Source: Fimenecus sp045532175 (GTDB lineage Bacteria > Bacillota > Clostridia > Oscillospirales > Acutalibacteraceae). From it: a stretch of 55,951 nucleotides of DNA. The translations under genes were made by a program, and so were the position numbers. Of the stretch, positions 1 through 7,484 are shown one piece after another. Under the pieces are notes generated by a model that worked only from the letters and a program-made list of their open reading frames with translations, was not told where the DNA came from and searched no databases. The stretch spans positions 1-55,951 of the forward strand of contig JAZSFK010000048.1 in the NCBI GenBank assembly GCA_045532175.1, given 5' to 3'. The first letter of the stretch is position 1. Every line of letters starts with the position of its first letter.

Positions 1-386
1 AGAACAATTACTTCACGTTCTTCAATATCTGAAGGTAATTTGCAATAGTATGGAACAGGAAGTGCTGTTTCTTCATCTCTGTACATACCGATATGTCCAA
101 CCTTTGCAGACGGAACAAGTGAAAGTACACCGTCAAGCATACCTGTACCTGCGCGAAGAATCGGCACAAAAGCAAGTGTTTTACCTGAAATAACCTTTGT
201 CTTTGCCATAGCAACCGGAGTTTCAACCTCAACCTCTGCAAGAGGAAGGTCACGAGTTGCCTCGTAGCACATCAAAGTTGCGATTTCGGAAACAAGTGCT
301 CTGAATTCCTTTGAACCTGTGTTTTTATCTCTCAAGAGAGTAAGTTTATGCTGAATAAGCGGATGATTAGTAATTGTAACTGACAT
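1..386 (-). CDS. upp: Uracil phosphoribosyltransferase, 3' part cut by window edge
   Basis: Partial gene: about 128 N-terminal codons are present and the C-terminal part lies beyond position 1. The protein starts MSVTITNHPLIQHKLTLLRD and continues with ALVSEIATLMCYEATRDL and VPILRAGTGMLDG, the typical N-terminal half of bacterial UPRT. The enzyme makes UMP from uracil and PRPP in the cytosol (pyrimidine salvage). The PRPP-binding loop would fall in the missing part. The ATG is at 386, behind a GGGGG stretch. It has its own promoter just downstream of rpiB, so it need not be co-transcribed with rpiB-tsaB-tsaE. Identification is firm for the visible part. Confidence 0.93.
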   Translation of the reverse strand, partial: MSVTITNHPLIQHKLTLLRDKNTGSKEFRALVSEIATLMCYEATRDLPLAEVEVETPVAMAKTKVISGKTLAFVPILRAGTGMLDGVLSLVPSAKVGHIGMYRDEETALPVPYYCKLPSDIEEREVIV

Positions 387-428
387 TTTATATTCCCCCA
401 AATTTTCTTGGAAATTTCTTTAAAAAAT

Positions 429-457
429 ATTATATACCTATATTTTCCGTTTGGCAA
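429..457 (-). promoter_or_regulatory. Predicted sigma-A promoter of upp
   Basis: Minus strand TTGCCA (452-457), 17-base spacer, TATAAT (429-434), about 45 bases before the upp ATG. It is an exact -10 with a four-of-six -35. Confidence 0.65.
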
Positions 458-462
458 GATTT

Positions 463-900
463 TTATGAATTTTCTATTTCCGTAATCTGGTCAATTCTTC
501 TCTGATGACGTCCGCCTTCAAACTCTGTTTCAAGGAAAACATCAACAAGTTCAAGTGCAAGGCCAACACCAACAACACGTCCACCCATGCAAAGTGCATT
601 TGCATCGTTATGCATTCTTGTAAGCTTTGCGCTGAAATAATCGGAACAACAAGCAGCACGAATTCCCTTTACCTTGTTCGCTGCCATTGAAATACCGATA
701 CCTGTACCGCAACAGAGGATTGCCTTTTCACATTTACCGCTTGTAACTTTTTCACAAGTTGCTTTTGCTATCGGAGCATAGTCGATTGAATCGGCACTGT
801 ATGTGCCACAATCAATGTATTCCACACCTTTTTCGTCGAGGTGTTTTTTTATCGCTTCTTTTAATTCAAATCCGCCGTGGTCTGCGCCTAATGCTATCAT
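463..900 (-). CDS. rpiB: Ribose-5-phosphate isomerase B / LacAB-type sugar-phosphate isomerase
   Basis: A protein of 145 residues, the usual RpiB length. It starts MIALGADHGGFELK, with the conserved Asp7-His8 substrate pair, and carries the CGTGIG active-site segment at residues 64-69 containing the catalytic Cys. RpiB interconverts ribose-5-phosphate and ribulose-5-phosphate in the pentose phosphate pathway. AAGGAG precedes the ATG. It lies 11 bases downstream of tsaB and probably shares its transcript. Some family members act on allose-, galactose- or other sugar phosphates, so the exact substrate is inferred. Confidence 0.92.
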   Translation of the reverse strand: MIALGADHGGFELKEAIKKHLDEKGVEYIDCGTYSADSIDYAPIAKATCEKVTSGKCEKAILCCGTGIGISMAANKVKGIRAACCSDYFSAKLTRMHNDANALCMGGRVVGVGLALELVDVFLETEFEGGRHQRRIDQITEIENS

Positions 901-911
901 AATAATTCTCC

Positions 912-1604
912 TTATTTCTTTAGTTTATTGTTGAGTTCTCTTTCTGCCTGTGGTAATCGCAGGTAGAAAGGAACTAAATTTTCTGAATTTACAAGCTCTG
1001 CTCCGTTTTTCATCAGATTTTCAGCAACAAAGCCAATGCTACTACCGTGAACATAACGGATTATTTCGTCTGCTATATCACAATTTCGGATAATTTCGCA
1101 TAGTTTTTCATAACATAAAAGTGAGCCATCGCCAATGAATACAATTTTTTTATCATATTGTTTAAGTTCTTCGCCTAATTCATCAATCAAAACAGCCTTG
1201 TCCTCAGAAATGCGGTTTCCCTTATAAAACAGTGCGGTGTAAACCTGATTACAACGAGCATCCATAACAGAACAAGCAATTACATCTTCGTTTTTCAATG
1301 GCTCAGCAATTGCTTCAAGAGTTGAAACAGGAAGACATTTTTTATTAAGAGCATCTGCCATACCCTTGACTGACGCAATTCCTATTCTGACTCCTGTAAA
1401 TGAGCCGGGACCGTTTGTAATTGCGAACAGTTCAATGTCTTTAACCGAAATACCACTTTCATTGATTGTTTTTTCAACCATCGGCATCAAGGTCTGACTA
1501 TGTGTAAGCCCGTTATTGATAAAGTTCTCGGCTAAAATTCTGCCGTTTTCGGTGATGGCAACGGATGCGGTAACTGATGAAGAATCAACTGATAAGATTT
1601 TCAT
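912..1604 (-). CDS. tsaB: tRNA t6A37 threonylcarbamoyltransferase complex, TsaB subunit
   Basis: A protein of 230 residues starting MKILSVDSSS, with the NGPGSFTGVRIGI segment typical of TsaB (YeaZ), an inactive ASKHA-fold partner of TsaD. With TsaD and TsaE it transfers the threonylcarbamoyl group to A37 of ANN-decoding tRNAs. The start codon overlaps the tsaE stop (ATGA), and GGAGG lies inside the end of tsaE, so the two are translationally coupled. In many Firmicutes tsaE-tsaB is followed by rimI and tsaD; here rpiB follows instead and tsaD is not in the window. Confidence 0.92.
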   Translation of the reverse strand: MKILSVDSSSVTASVAITENGRILAENFINNGLTHSQTLMPMVEKTINESGISVKDIELFAITNGPGSFTGVRIGIASVKGMADALNKKCLPVSTLEAIAEPLKNEDVIACSVMDARCNQVYTALFYKGNRISEDKAVLIDELGEELKQYDKKIVFIGDGSLLCYEKLCEIIRNCDIADEIIRYVHGSSIGFVAENLMKNGAELVNSENLVPFYLRLPQAERELNNKLKK

Positions 1605-2029
1605 ATTTCTTCGCCTCCGTCAATAGTAATTATTCTTTGATTATCTTTTTCGCCACGCTCGATTGTAACTCTTATAGTATTTTCAGGAAGTGCATTTTCA
1701 ATATTCTCGCTCCACTCAACGGCTAAAATGCCACCTGACTCGTAGAAATCAAAAAAGCCGCTTGCATAGAGGTCATCCCAGCTTTCAACACGATACATAT
1801 CGAAATGATATAAAGGTGGGCTTCCGCCGTAATCATTCACGATAGCAAAAGTAGGACTGCTGACTTCCTCGTCAACACCCAAAGCTCTTGCCATACCTCT
1901 TGTAAAGGCAGTTTTTCCCATTCCGAGACCACCGTAAAAAGCAATTACGGTTCCGCCCTTAAGCGTTTTTGCAAGAGTTTCACCCAGTTCAATTGTATCT
2001 TCTGTACAGTTTGAAATAAATTTTTGCAT
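1601..2029 (-). CDS. tsaE: tRNA t6A37 threonylcarbamoyltransferase complex, TsaE ATPase
   Basis: A protein of 142 residues with a Walker A loop GGLGMGKT (residues 33-40), the SPTFAIVNDY segment and LYHFDMYR, all typical of TsaE (YjeE). It is the ATPase that resets the TsaB-TsaD complex during t6A synthesis. It is the first gene of a minus-strand unit tsaE-tsaB-rpiB with a strong promoter about 30 bases upstream of the ATG. The match to the family is clear over its full length. Confidence 0.92.
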   Translation of the reverse strand: MQKFISNCTEDTIELGETLAKTLKGGTVIAFYGGLGMGKTAFTRGMARALGVDEEVSSPTFAIVNDYGGSPPLYHFDMYRVESWDDLYASGFFDFYESGGILAVEWSENIENALPENTIRVTIERGEKDNQRIITIDGGEEI

Positions 2030-2059
2030 AACTACACCATAATCAATTTTATCCTTTAT

Positions 2060-2088
2060 ATTTTACCAAACACAAGTAAGTTTGTCAA
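2060..2088 (-). promoter_or_regulatory. Predicted sigma-A promoter of tsaE-tsaB-rpiB
   Basis: Minus strand TTGACA (2083-2088), 17-base spacer, TAAAAT (2060-2065): a consensus -35 with a five-of-six -10. Confidence 0.75.
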
Positions 2089-2128
2089 TTTGTATATAAT
2101 CACAGGGGAAATGATTTTCAAAGTGAGG

Positions 2129-2193
2129 TTTTGACATAGCTATACAGGATTTCTTGCATTTTAATTGTAGTTTTGCAGGAAATCTTGTCAAAA
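2129..2193. other. Long dyad in the tsaE-gdhA intergenic region
   Basis: TTTTGACA (2129-2136) pairs with TGTCAAAA (2186-2193), and GATTTCTTGCA (2148-2158) pairs with TGCAGGAAATC (2174-2184) except for one G-U. The left side has an 11-base internal loop. The dyad sits in the 304-base gap between divergent tsaE and gdhA, roughly 140 bases before the gdhA ATG. The rest of the gap holds the tsaE promoter, a GGCAATTGCC palindrome near 2203 and a likely gdhA promoter (TTGAAA, 18 bases, TATTAT just before 2310). The role is unknown. Confidence 0.5.
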
Positions 2194-2333
2194 ATGCAAC
2201 TTGGCAATTGCCATATTGTCATTTTTCACAAATTAAAGTGTTAAAATATAACTATATTTTAGGATATTGCGAATTGAAAAAAATCTTGTGTTTATGTTAT
2301 TATTTTTAGCATCAAGACTAGGGGGTCTTTTTT

Positions 2334-3680
2334 ATGAACAGTTATATTGAAAAAATTCTTCAAAGAGTTGAAGAACGCGATGGCGACAAGAAAGAGTTTA
2401 TGCAGTGTGTAAGAGAGGTTTACGGTTCTCTCGAAAAGGTCATTGAAGCACATCCTGAATATGAAAAATATGATATTTTAGGTCGTATGGCTGAACCGGA
2501 CAGAACAGTTCGTTTCAGAATTGCTTGGGTTGATGACAACGGACAGACACAGGTAAACCGTGGTTGGCGTGTACAGTTCAACTCTGCTATCGGACCATAC
2601 AAGGGTGGTCTTCGTTTCCATCCAAGCGTAAACGCAAGTATTATTTACTTCCTTGGCTTTGAACAGACTTTCAAGAATTCACTTACAGGTCTTCCTATGG
2701 GTGGTGCTAAGGGCGGTTCTGACTTTAACCCTGTTGGCAAGAGCGATGGCGAAATTATGAGATTCTGTCAGGCATTTATGACAGAGCTTCAACGCCATAT
2801 CGGTGATAGTATTGACGTTCCTGCAGGTGATATTGGTGTTAGCGGTAAGGAAATCGGTTTCCTTTTCGGTCAGTATAAGAGAATTGTCGGTGCATTTGAA
2901 AATGGTGTTCTTACCGGTAAAGGAATTACTTACGGTGGTTCACTTGTTCGTCCTGAAGCAACAGGCTACGGTGCAATTTACTACACAAACGAGGTTCTTG
3001 CACATGACGGCGAGAATATTAAAGGCAAAACATTTGCTGTATCCGGCTTCGGTAACGTTGCTTGGGGTGCAATTAAGAAGATTGCAGAGCTTGGCGGTAT
3101 CCCACTTACTCTTTCAGGTCCTGACGGATACGTTTACGATAAAGATGGTATCGTGACAGAGGAGAAGATTAACTATCTTCTTGAGATGCGTGCATCAGGC
3201 AGAGATAAGGCAAAGGATTATGCAGATAAGTTCGGTGCAGAGTTCTTCCCGGGACAGAAACCATGGGGTGTTAAGGTTGACGTTGCACTTCCTTGTGCTA
3301 CACAGAACGAGGTTACACTTGAGGAAGCAAAGAAAATTGTTGCCAACGGCACAAAGTACTACATTGAAGTTGCTAATATGCCAACAACAGCAGAGGCAGT
3401 TGAATACTTCCTTCAGAACGGCGTAACAGTTGCTCCTTCAAAGGCTGTTAATGCAGGTGGCGTTTGCGTTTCAGGTCTTGAAATGAGCCAGAACAGTCAG
3501 CGTCTTGCATGGACAGCAGAAAAGGTTGACGAAATGCTTAAAAATGCTATGAAGAATATTTATGATATTTCTGTTAGTGCAGCAGAACGCTACGGTATGG
3601 GTTATGACCTTATTGCGGGTGCAAATATTGCAGGTTTTGAAAAGGTTGCAGAAGCAATGGTTGCACAGGGTGTATATTAA
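2334..3680 (+). CDS. gdhA: Glutamate dehydrogenase, hexameric NADP-type
   Basis: A protein of 448 residues, the length of the small hexameric GDH class. It reversibly aminates 2-oxoglutarate to glutamate. Visible motifs are YKGGLRFHP and the catalytic-lysine segment LPMGGAKGGSDF, then a Rossmann segment FAVSGFGNVAWG. The KGGSDFNP form and overall length fit the NADP-dependent assimilatory enzyme of anaerobes, but cofactor choice is inferred. The ATG follows AGGGGG. A long monocistronic gene with its own 300-base upstream region and a strong terminator, it is likely highly expressed and nitrogen-regulated. Confidence 0.95.
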   Translation: MNSYIEKILQRVEERDGDKKEFMQCVREVYGSLEKVIEAHPEYEKYDILGRMAEPDRTVRFRIAWVDDNGQTQVNRGWRVQFNSAIGPYKGGLRFHPSVNASIIYFLGFEQTFKNSLTGLPMGGAKGGSDFNPVGKSDGEIMRFCQAFMTELQRHIGDSIDVPAGDIGVSGKEIGFLFGQYKRIVGAFENGVLTGKGITYGGSLVRPEATGYGAIYYTNEVLAHDGENIKGKTFAVSGFGNVAWGAIKKIAELGGIPLTLSGPDGYVYDKDGIVTEEKINYLLEMRASGRDKAKDYADKFGAEFFPGQKPWGVKVDVALPCATQNEVTLEEAKKIVANGTKYYIEVANMPTTAEAVEYFLQNGVTVAPSKAVNAGGVCVSGLEMSQNSQRLAWTAEKVDEMLKNAMKNIYDISVSAAERYGMGYDLIAGANIAGFEKVAEAMVAQGVY

Positions 3681-3712
3681 TTTTTGCAACTAGAATTTAA
3701 TAAACAAAATTT

Positions 3713-3755
3713 AAGGGGTTCTTACAGGCTTAATCACCTGTAGAACCCCTTGTTT
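3713..3755. terminator. Bidirectional terminator between gdhA and the phosphoribosyltransferase gene
   Basis: AAGGGGTTCTTACAGG pairs with CCTGTAGAACCCCTT (one bulge) around an 8-base loop. T-rich tracts follow on the plus strand, and the convergent gene ends at 3758. Confidence 0.85.
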
Positions 3756-3757
3756 TA

Positions 3758-4309
3758 TTATAGTGCTTTTCCGTCTTTTGTAAAGAGTGGTAATTCTTCG
3801 AGAAAAATGATGTCGTCACGTTTTGCGGCATCTCCCTCGGCTAAGATAAACATTTTACCGCAAACAATTCCTCCTGCGTCATTAACAAGCTTTTCAACAG
3901 CCTTTAATGATTCACCAAGGGAAACAACGTCGTCAACGATAAGAATTTTTTTACCTTTCATAAGTTCGGCATCTGCTTTGTCAAGATACAGTTTTTGTTC
4001 ACCTTCAGTGGTGATTGAGTTAACTGTTGACTCAAAAACACCGGTCATATAAAGTTTCGGCTTTTTACGTGCAACAAAATACTTTTCGTTATTCTGAAGT
4101 CTTGCCATTTCGTGAGCAAGTGGGATACCCTTTGCCTCTGCTGTAATTATGTAATCGTAGTCAGGGGCTTTTTTAAGTAATTCCTCTGCACAGGCAGTTG
4201 TAAGTTCAGGGTCGCCAAAAATTACAAATCCCGCAATCATAAGTTGGTCATTAAGGGGACAGAGTGGTAAATGTCTTTCGTGTCCCGCGATAGTCATTTT
4301 ATGAAACAT
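3758..4309 (-). CDS. Type I phosphoribosyltransferase, adenine PRT-like
   Basis: A protein of 183 residues with the PRPP-binding signature ILIVDDVVSLGES and an upstream YDYIITAEAKGIPLAHEMA segment as in adenine phosphoribosyltransferase. Such enzymes condense a purine base with PRPP. It is longer at its N terminus than classical Apt and has a less typical hood region, so it may be one of the clostridial apt paralogues, a xanthine PRT, or a regulator with a PRT fold. AAAGGAG precedes the ATG. It follows ireB and a small unknown gene on the same strand, with a possible terminator between. Confidence 0.75.
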   Translation of the reverse strand: MFHKMTIAGHERHLPLCPLNDQLMIAGFVIFGDPELTTACAEELLKKAPDYDYIITAEAKGIPLAHEMARLQNNEKYFVARKKPKLYMTGVFESTVNSITTEGEQKLYLDKADAELMKGKKILIVDDVVSLGESLKAVEKLVNDAGGIVCGKMFILAEGDAAKRDDIIFLEELPLFTKDGKAL

Positions 4310-4341
4310 AATAATTCTCCTTTTCTCACCTTACAACAGAA

Positions 4342-4366
4342 AACGGCGGATAACCCATCCACCGTT
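4342..4366 (-). terminator. Possible intrinsic terminator or attenuating hairpin
   Basis: On the minus strand AACGGTGGAT and ATCCGCCGTT form a 10-bp stem (one G-U) with a 5-base loop, then TTTTCTGTTG. It lies between the 99-residue gene and the phosphoribosyltransferase gene and may reduce read-through. Confidence 0.5.
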
Positions 4367-4380
4367 CCGTTTAACTTCAA

Positions 4381-4680
4381 TTATTCAGCCAATGCACGAT
4401 TAAGCCATATTTCGGCAATATCCAATGCGGCATAAAGGCCTTTTTTCTCACTTGATTTTACGATTTTTTCACGAATGCTAACATTAGGGTCAGTGTTAAT
4501 CAACTGAATTGAAACCTTCGAAGCAACCTCAACATCATCAACAGGCTTTGTTGCAAGAATCTGCATCATAATAACATATTTTTCGTTGGGGTAGCCATAG
4601 TAAATTGTGTTACCGTTTCTGACTAATGGTTTGCCTTTATAAGTGAGGAAATTTCCGTTATCCTTTGCCAAAACAAACAC
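4381..4680 (-). CDS. Conserved-looking small protein of unknown function downstream of ireB
   Basis: A protein of 99 residues that I do not recognise. It begins at GTG (4680), only a few bases after the ireB stop, which suggests translational coupling. The sequence has a beta-rich start (MFVLAKDNGNFLTYKGKPLV) and an amphipathic C-terminal helix (GLYAALDIAEIWLNRALAE). No signal peptide, membrane segment or cysteine pair is seen. In many Firmicutes ireB is followed by ruvX and a DUF1292 gene; neither is here, so this gene takes their place. The coding call rests on length, codon use and tight spacing. Confidence 0.65.
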   Translation of the reverse strand: MFVLAKDNGNFLTYKGKPLVRNGNTIYYGYPNEKYVIMMQILATKPVDDVEVASKVSIQLINTDPNVSIREKIVKSSEKKGLYAALDIAEIWLNRALAE

Positions 4681-4684
4681 CTAC

Positions 4685-4945
4685 TTATCTTTTAGAGTTT
4701 TTAAGATATTCCTTTACAAGGTCCTGTAAAAGTTCATCTCGGTCAAGGCGACGAATAAGGCTTCTTGCGTTGTTGTGAGTTGTAATGTAGGTCGGGTCCT
4801 CTGAAAGAATATAGCCTACAATTTGGTTAATAGGGTTATACCCCTTCTCCACCAAAGCATTATAAACAGTCACAAGAATCTGACGGGTTGTTTCTTCACG
4901 CTCATCCTTTAAAGAAAATTGAATTGTCTTGTTAGAATCAAGCAT
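4685..4945 (-). CDS. ireB: IreB family regulatory phosphoprotein (UPF0297)
   Basis: A protein of 86 residues with the IreB (YrzL) family hallmarks KGYNPINQIVGYILSEDPTY and NNARSLIRRLDRDELL. In Enterococcus faecalis IreB is a small phosphoprotein acted on by the IreK kinase/IreP phosphatase pair in envelope-stress and cephalosporin resistance. The N-terminal Thr residues (NKTIQF, EETTRQ) lie where phosphorylation is known in the family. AGGAGG precedes the ATG and a good promoter lies 30 bases upstream. It is the first gene of a short minus-strand operon. Confidence 0.92.
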   Translation of the reverse strand: MLDSNKTIQFSLKDEREETTRQILVTVYNALVEKGYNPINQIVGYILSEDPTYITTHNNARSLIRRLDRDELLQDLVKEYLKNSKR

Positions 4946-4974
4946 TTCGCCACCTCCTAATAATAGATGAATAT

Positions 4975-5003
4975 ATTATATACTGAATTTTATTAAATTA
5001 CAA
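4975..5003 (-). promoter_or_regulatory. Predicted sigma-A promoter of ireB
   Basis: Minus strand TTGTAA (4998-5003), 17 bases, TATAAT (4975-4980). Confidence 0.65.
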
Positions 5004-5020
5004 TAGTTAAATGAAAAAAA

Positions 5021-5097
5021 GTAGGGGACGATGCCCACATCGTCCCGCAATAAATTATATGAAACTTTAACGGGCGGATGTGGGCATCCGCCCCTAC
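5021..5097. repeat. Two-arm palindromic element, family B (GTAGGG...CCCTAC ends)
   Basis: A 77-bp element with inverted ends GTAGGGG and CCCCTAC. Each arm folds on its own: GGACGATG-ccca-CATCGTCC on the left, GGGCGGATG-tggg-CATCCGCCC on the right. The inner boundaries CCCG and CGGG are also inverted. The same frame with different arm cores recurs at 18472-18547, with one-arm copies at 42419-42440 and near 9813. It lies between the pheT 3' end and ireB and could act as the pheST terminator. Confidence 0.8.
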
Positions 5098-5106
5098 AAA
5101 AAGCGT

Positions 5107-7467
5107 TTATGATTTAAGTGCAATTCCGTCTTTGCTGAGCGCATCAATAATGGAGTTTGCAACTTCCATAACTTCTTCAGTTGTGAGAGTTCTTTCAGGG
5201 TGTGAGAAAGTCATTCTTGTAGTAATTGACTTGCCGTTTTCGTCACGGTATGTGTCAACAACCTGAACGTCTTTGATAAGTGAGCAGTTAGCATCTGCGA
5301 TAGCCTTGCCGATTGGAGCAAATGTTTCACTCATAAATGAAAGGTCAATTTCCATTTCAGGGAAACGTGAAGGCTCCTGATAGTGAATACCTGCGTCAGT
5401 AATCTCTGTAAATGCAGGCACATCAATTTCAGCAAATACGATAGCTGCTTTCTTGTCAATTTTCTTACTTACTGTTGGGTGAACAACACCGATTTTACCT
5501 AAGCTTACGCCATCACAAGAGATTTCGTTAAGGTTTCTCGGATGCTCGTAATTAAGAGTTGCTTCCATTGGAACGAATGAGAGAGCCTTGTGCTTAATGT
5601 TGTCAGAAATAACTGAAAGCATTGTTGCAAGTTCAACATAAAGAGTTTCCAAAGACTTTGTTTTACTGTAAAGTGTAACGCAGAGCTTCTTTCTCTCATT
5701 GCAAAGTCCGTCATCTTTAAGTCCGTCAACAGTTCTGCCGATTTCAAACACACCAAAATCTGTTGAGAAATTAGTGTTTGTCTTAACCTGACAAAGTTGA
5801 GTTGGGATAATTGACTTACGGATTGTTTCAATATTAGGATTTGTAGCACCTGCGAGTTTGATGTTATCTTCAATCTCCATACCGAGTGCCTTGTATTCAT
5901 CATAATACTGCCATACGTAAGAATGGAGTTCGTGGAGTGAGTAACGATGAACCAGCATATCCTTGATTCTGTCCTCAACTGTCTTTTCTGCCTTTGCACG
6001 AACAGGGTAGAGTGGAGCAGCTGCTGTGTGAATGTCAAAATTGTCGTAACCGTAAATACGAGTGATTTCTTCAACAATGTCAGCCTTGATAGTAACGTCC
6101 TTTGTTGCTCTCCAACTTGGAACTTCAACTGTGAAGTTGTCCCCGTCATTAGAAGCCTTGAAACCAAGAGAATTAAGAGTATTTACGATTGTATCGTTTG
6201 CGATTTCGATACCTGTGTACTTGTCGATAAATGCCTTGTCGAAATCAAGTGTAACAGTTGGATATTTGAATGCGTATTCGTCTGTAAGAGCAGAAACAAC
6301 TTCAGCATCAGGGTCGATACTCATAAGGAGATTAACAAATCTTGCAATAGCAGGAACTGTCATTTCGGGGTCAAGGCACTTTTCGTAACGGTTTGAAGCG
6401 TCTGTACGATGTGCAAGTCGAACAGTTGACTTGCGGATTGATGCAGCATTGAATGTTGCAGATTCAAGTGTAAGAGTTGTTGTATCTTCTACGATTTCAG
6501 AGTCTAAACCACCCATAATACCTGCAATAGCAACAGGAGTGTTGTCGTTGCAAATCATAAGAGTATTTTCGTCGATATTTCTGTCGATTCCGTCAAGAGT
6601 CTGGAATGTGAAAGGCTTGTCGAAACGTTTAATTCTGATTTTTTCAACTTTTCTTGAGTCGAAAGCGTGCATTGGCTGACCCATTTCAAGCATCAAGTAG
6701 TTTGTAAGGTCAGCAAGAAGGTTGATTCCTCTCATTCCGCAGTAGTAAAGACGGATTCTCATATTAACAGGGCTTGTGTTCTTTGTGATGTTTGCAACCT
6801 GTAAGCAAGAATATCTCTGGCAGAGATGGTCTTCGATTTTAAGGTCAACCTTTGGAAGATTGTCATACTGTGACAAATCAACCTGTGGTAACGGCTTTAA
6901 CTCACGACCTGCCAAAGAAGCGAATTCACGGGCAATACCGTAGTGACCCCAAAGGTCAGGACGGTTTGTAAGAGATTTATTGTCAACCTCAAAAACGATA
7001 TCGTCAATTTCGTAAAGGTCTTTAAGGTCTGTACCGTTTGCAACCTCATCTGTAATGTCCATAATGCCTGAGTTGTCGTCAGAAATGCCGATTTCCTTTT
7101 CAGAACAACACATACCGTTTGACATATATCCTGCAAGTGGGCGAGGGGAGATTTCGATTTCACCGAGTTTAGCACCAACCTTTGCGAATGCAGTTTTCAT
7201 TCCAAGTCTTACATTTGGTGCACCGCAAACAACATCAACTAACTCTGCTTCACCAATATCAACTTTGAGAAGGTGGAGTTTTTCTGATTTTGGATGATTT
7301 TCAATTTCTTTGATTTCAGCAACTACGATACCTGAAAAGTCGCTACCTTTAAAGAAAATTTCGTTCTCAACTTCTGCAGTTGAAAGTGAAAATTTACGGA
7401 TTAAGTCCATTTTGTCAAGACCTGAAAGGTCAACGAAATCGCTAATCCAGTTCATTGATAAAAACAT
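5107..7467 (-). CDS. pheT: Phenylalanyl-tRNA synthetase beta subunit
   Basis: A protein of 786 residues, normal for bacterial PheT. It starts MFLSMNWISDFVDL. In order come the tRNA-binding EMAP-like OB fold (about residues 40-150; FSGIVVAEIKEIENHPKSEKL), the B3/B4 editing domain (about 210-390), the B5 domain (about 410-480) and the C-terminal ferredoxin-like anticodon-binding domain (YQEPSRFPEMEIDLSF and after). With PheS it charges tRNA-Phe, and B3/B4 hydrolyses Tyr-tRNA-Phe. GGAAGGAGG precedes the ATG. It lies 17 bases after pheS, so both respond to the T-box at 8587-8840. Confidence 0.97.
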   Translation of the reverse strand: MFLSMNWISDFVDLSGLDKMDLIRKFSLSTAEVENEIFFKGSDFSGIVVAEIKEIENHPKSEKLHLLKVDIGEAELVDVVCGAPNVRLGMKTAFAKVGAKLGEIEISPRPLAGYMSNGMCCSEKEIGISDDNSGIMDITDEVANGTDLKDLYEIDDIVFEVDNKSLTNRPDLWGHYGIAREFASLAGRELKPLPQVDLSQYDNLPKVDLKIEDHLCQRYSCLQVANITKNTSPVNMRIRLYYCGMRGINLLADLTNYLMLEMGQPMHAFDSRKVEKIRIKRFDKPFTFQTLDGIDRNIDENTLMICNDNTPVAIAGIMGGLDSEIVEDTTTLTLESATFNAASIRKSTVRLAHRTDASNRYEKCLDPEMTVPAIARFVNLLMSIDPDAEVVSALTDEYAFKYPTVTLDFDKAFIDKYTGIEIANDTIVNTLNSLGFKASNDGDNFTVEVPSWRATKDVTIKADIVEEITRIYGYDNFDIHTAAAPLYPVRAKAEKTVEDRIKDMLVHRYSLHELHSYVWQYYDEYKALGMEIEDNIKLAGATNPNIETIRKSIIPTQLCQVKTNTNFSTDFGVFEIGRTVDGLKDDGLCNERKKLCVTLYSKTKSLETLYVELATMLSVISDNIKHKALSFVPMEATLNYEHPRNLNEISCDGVSLGKIGVVHPTVSKKIDKKAAIVFAEIDVPAFTEITDAGIHYQEPSRFPEMEIDLSFMSETFAPIGKAIADANCSLIKDVQVVDTYRDENGKSITTRMTFSHPERTLTTEEVMEVANSIIDALSKDGIALKS

Positions 7468-7484
7468 AATCTACTCCTCCTTCC

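Noticed and set aside
5947..6396. Long plus-strand frames inside pheT
   Set aside because: They are antisense shadows. pheT is intact over 786 residues with all domains.
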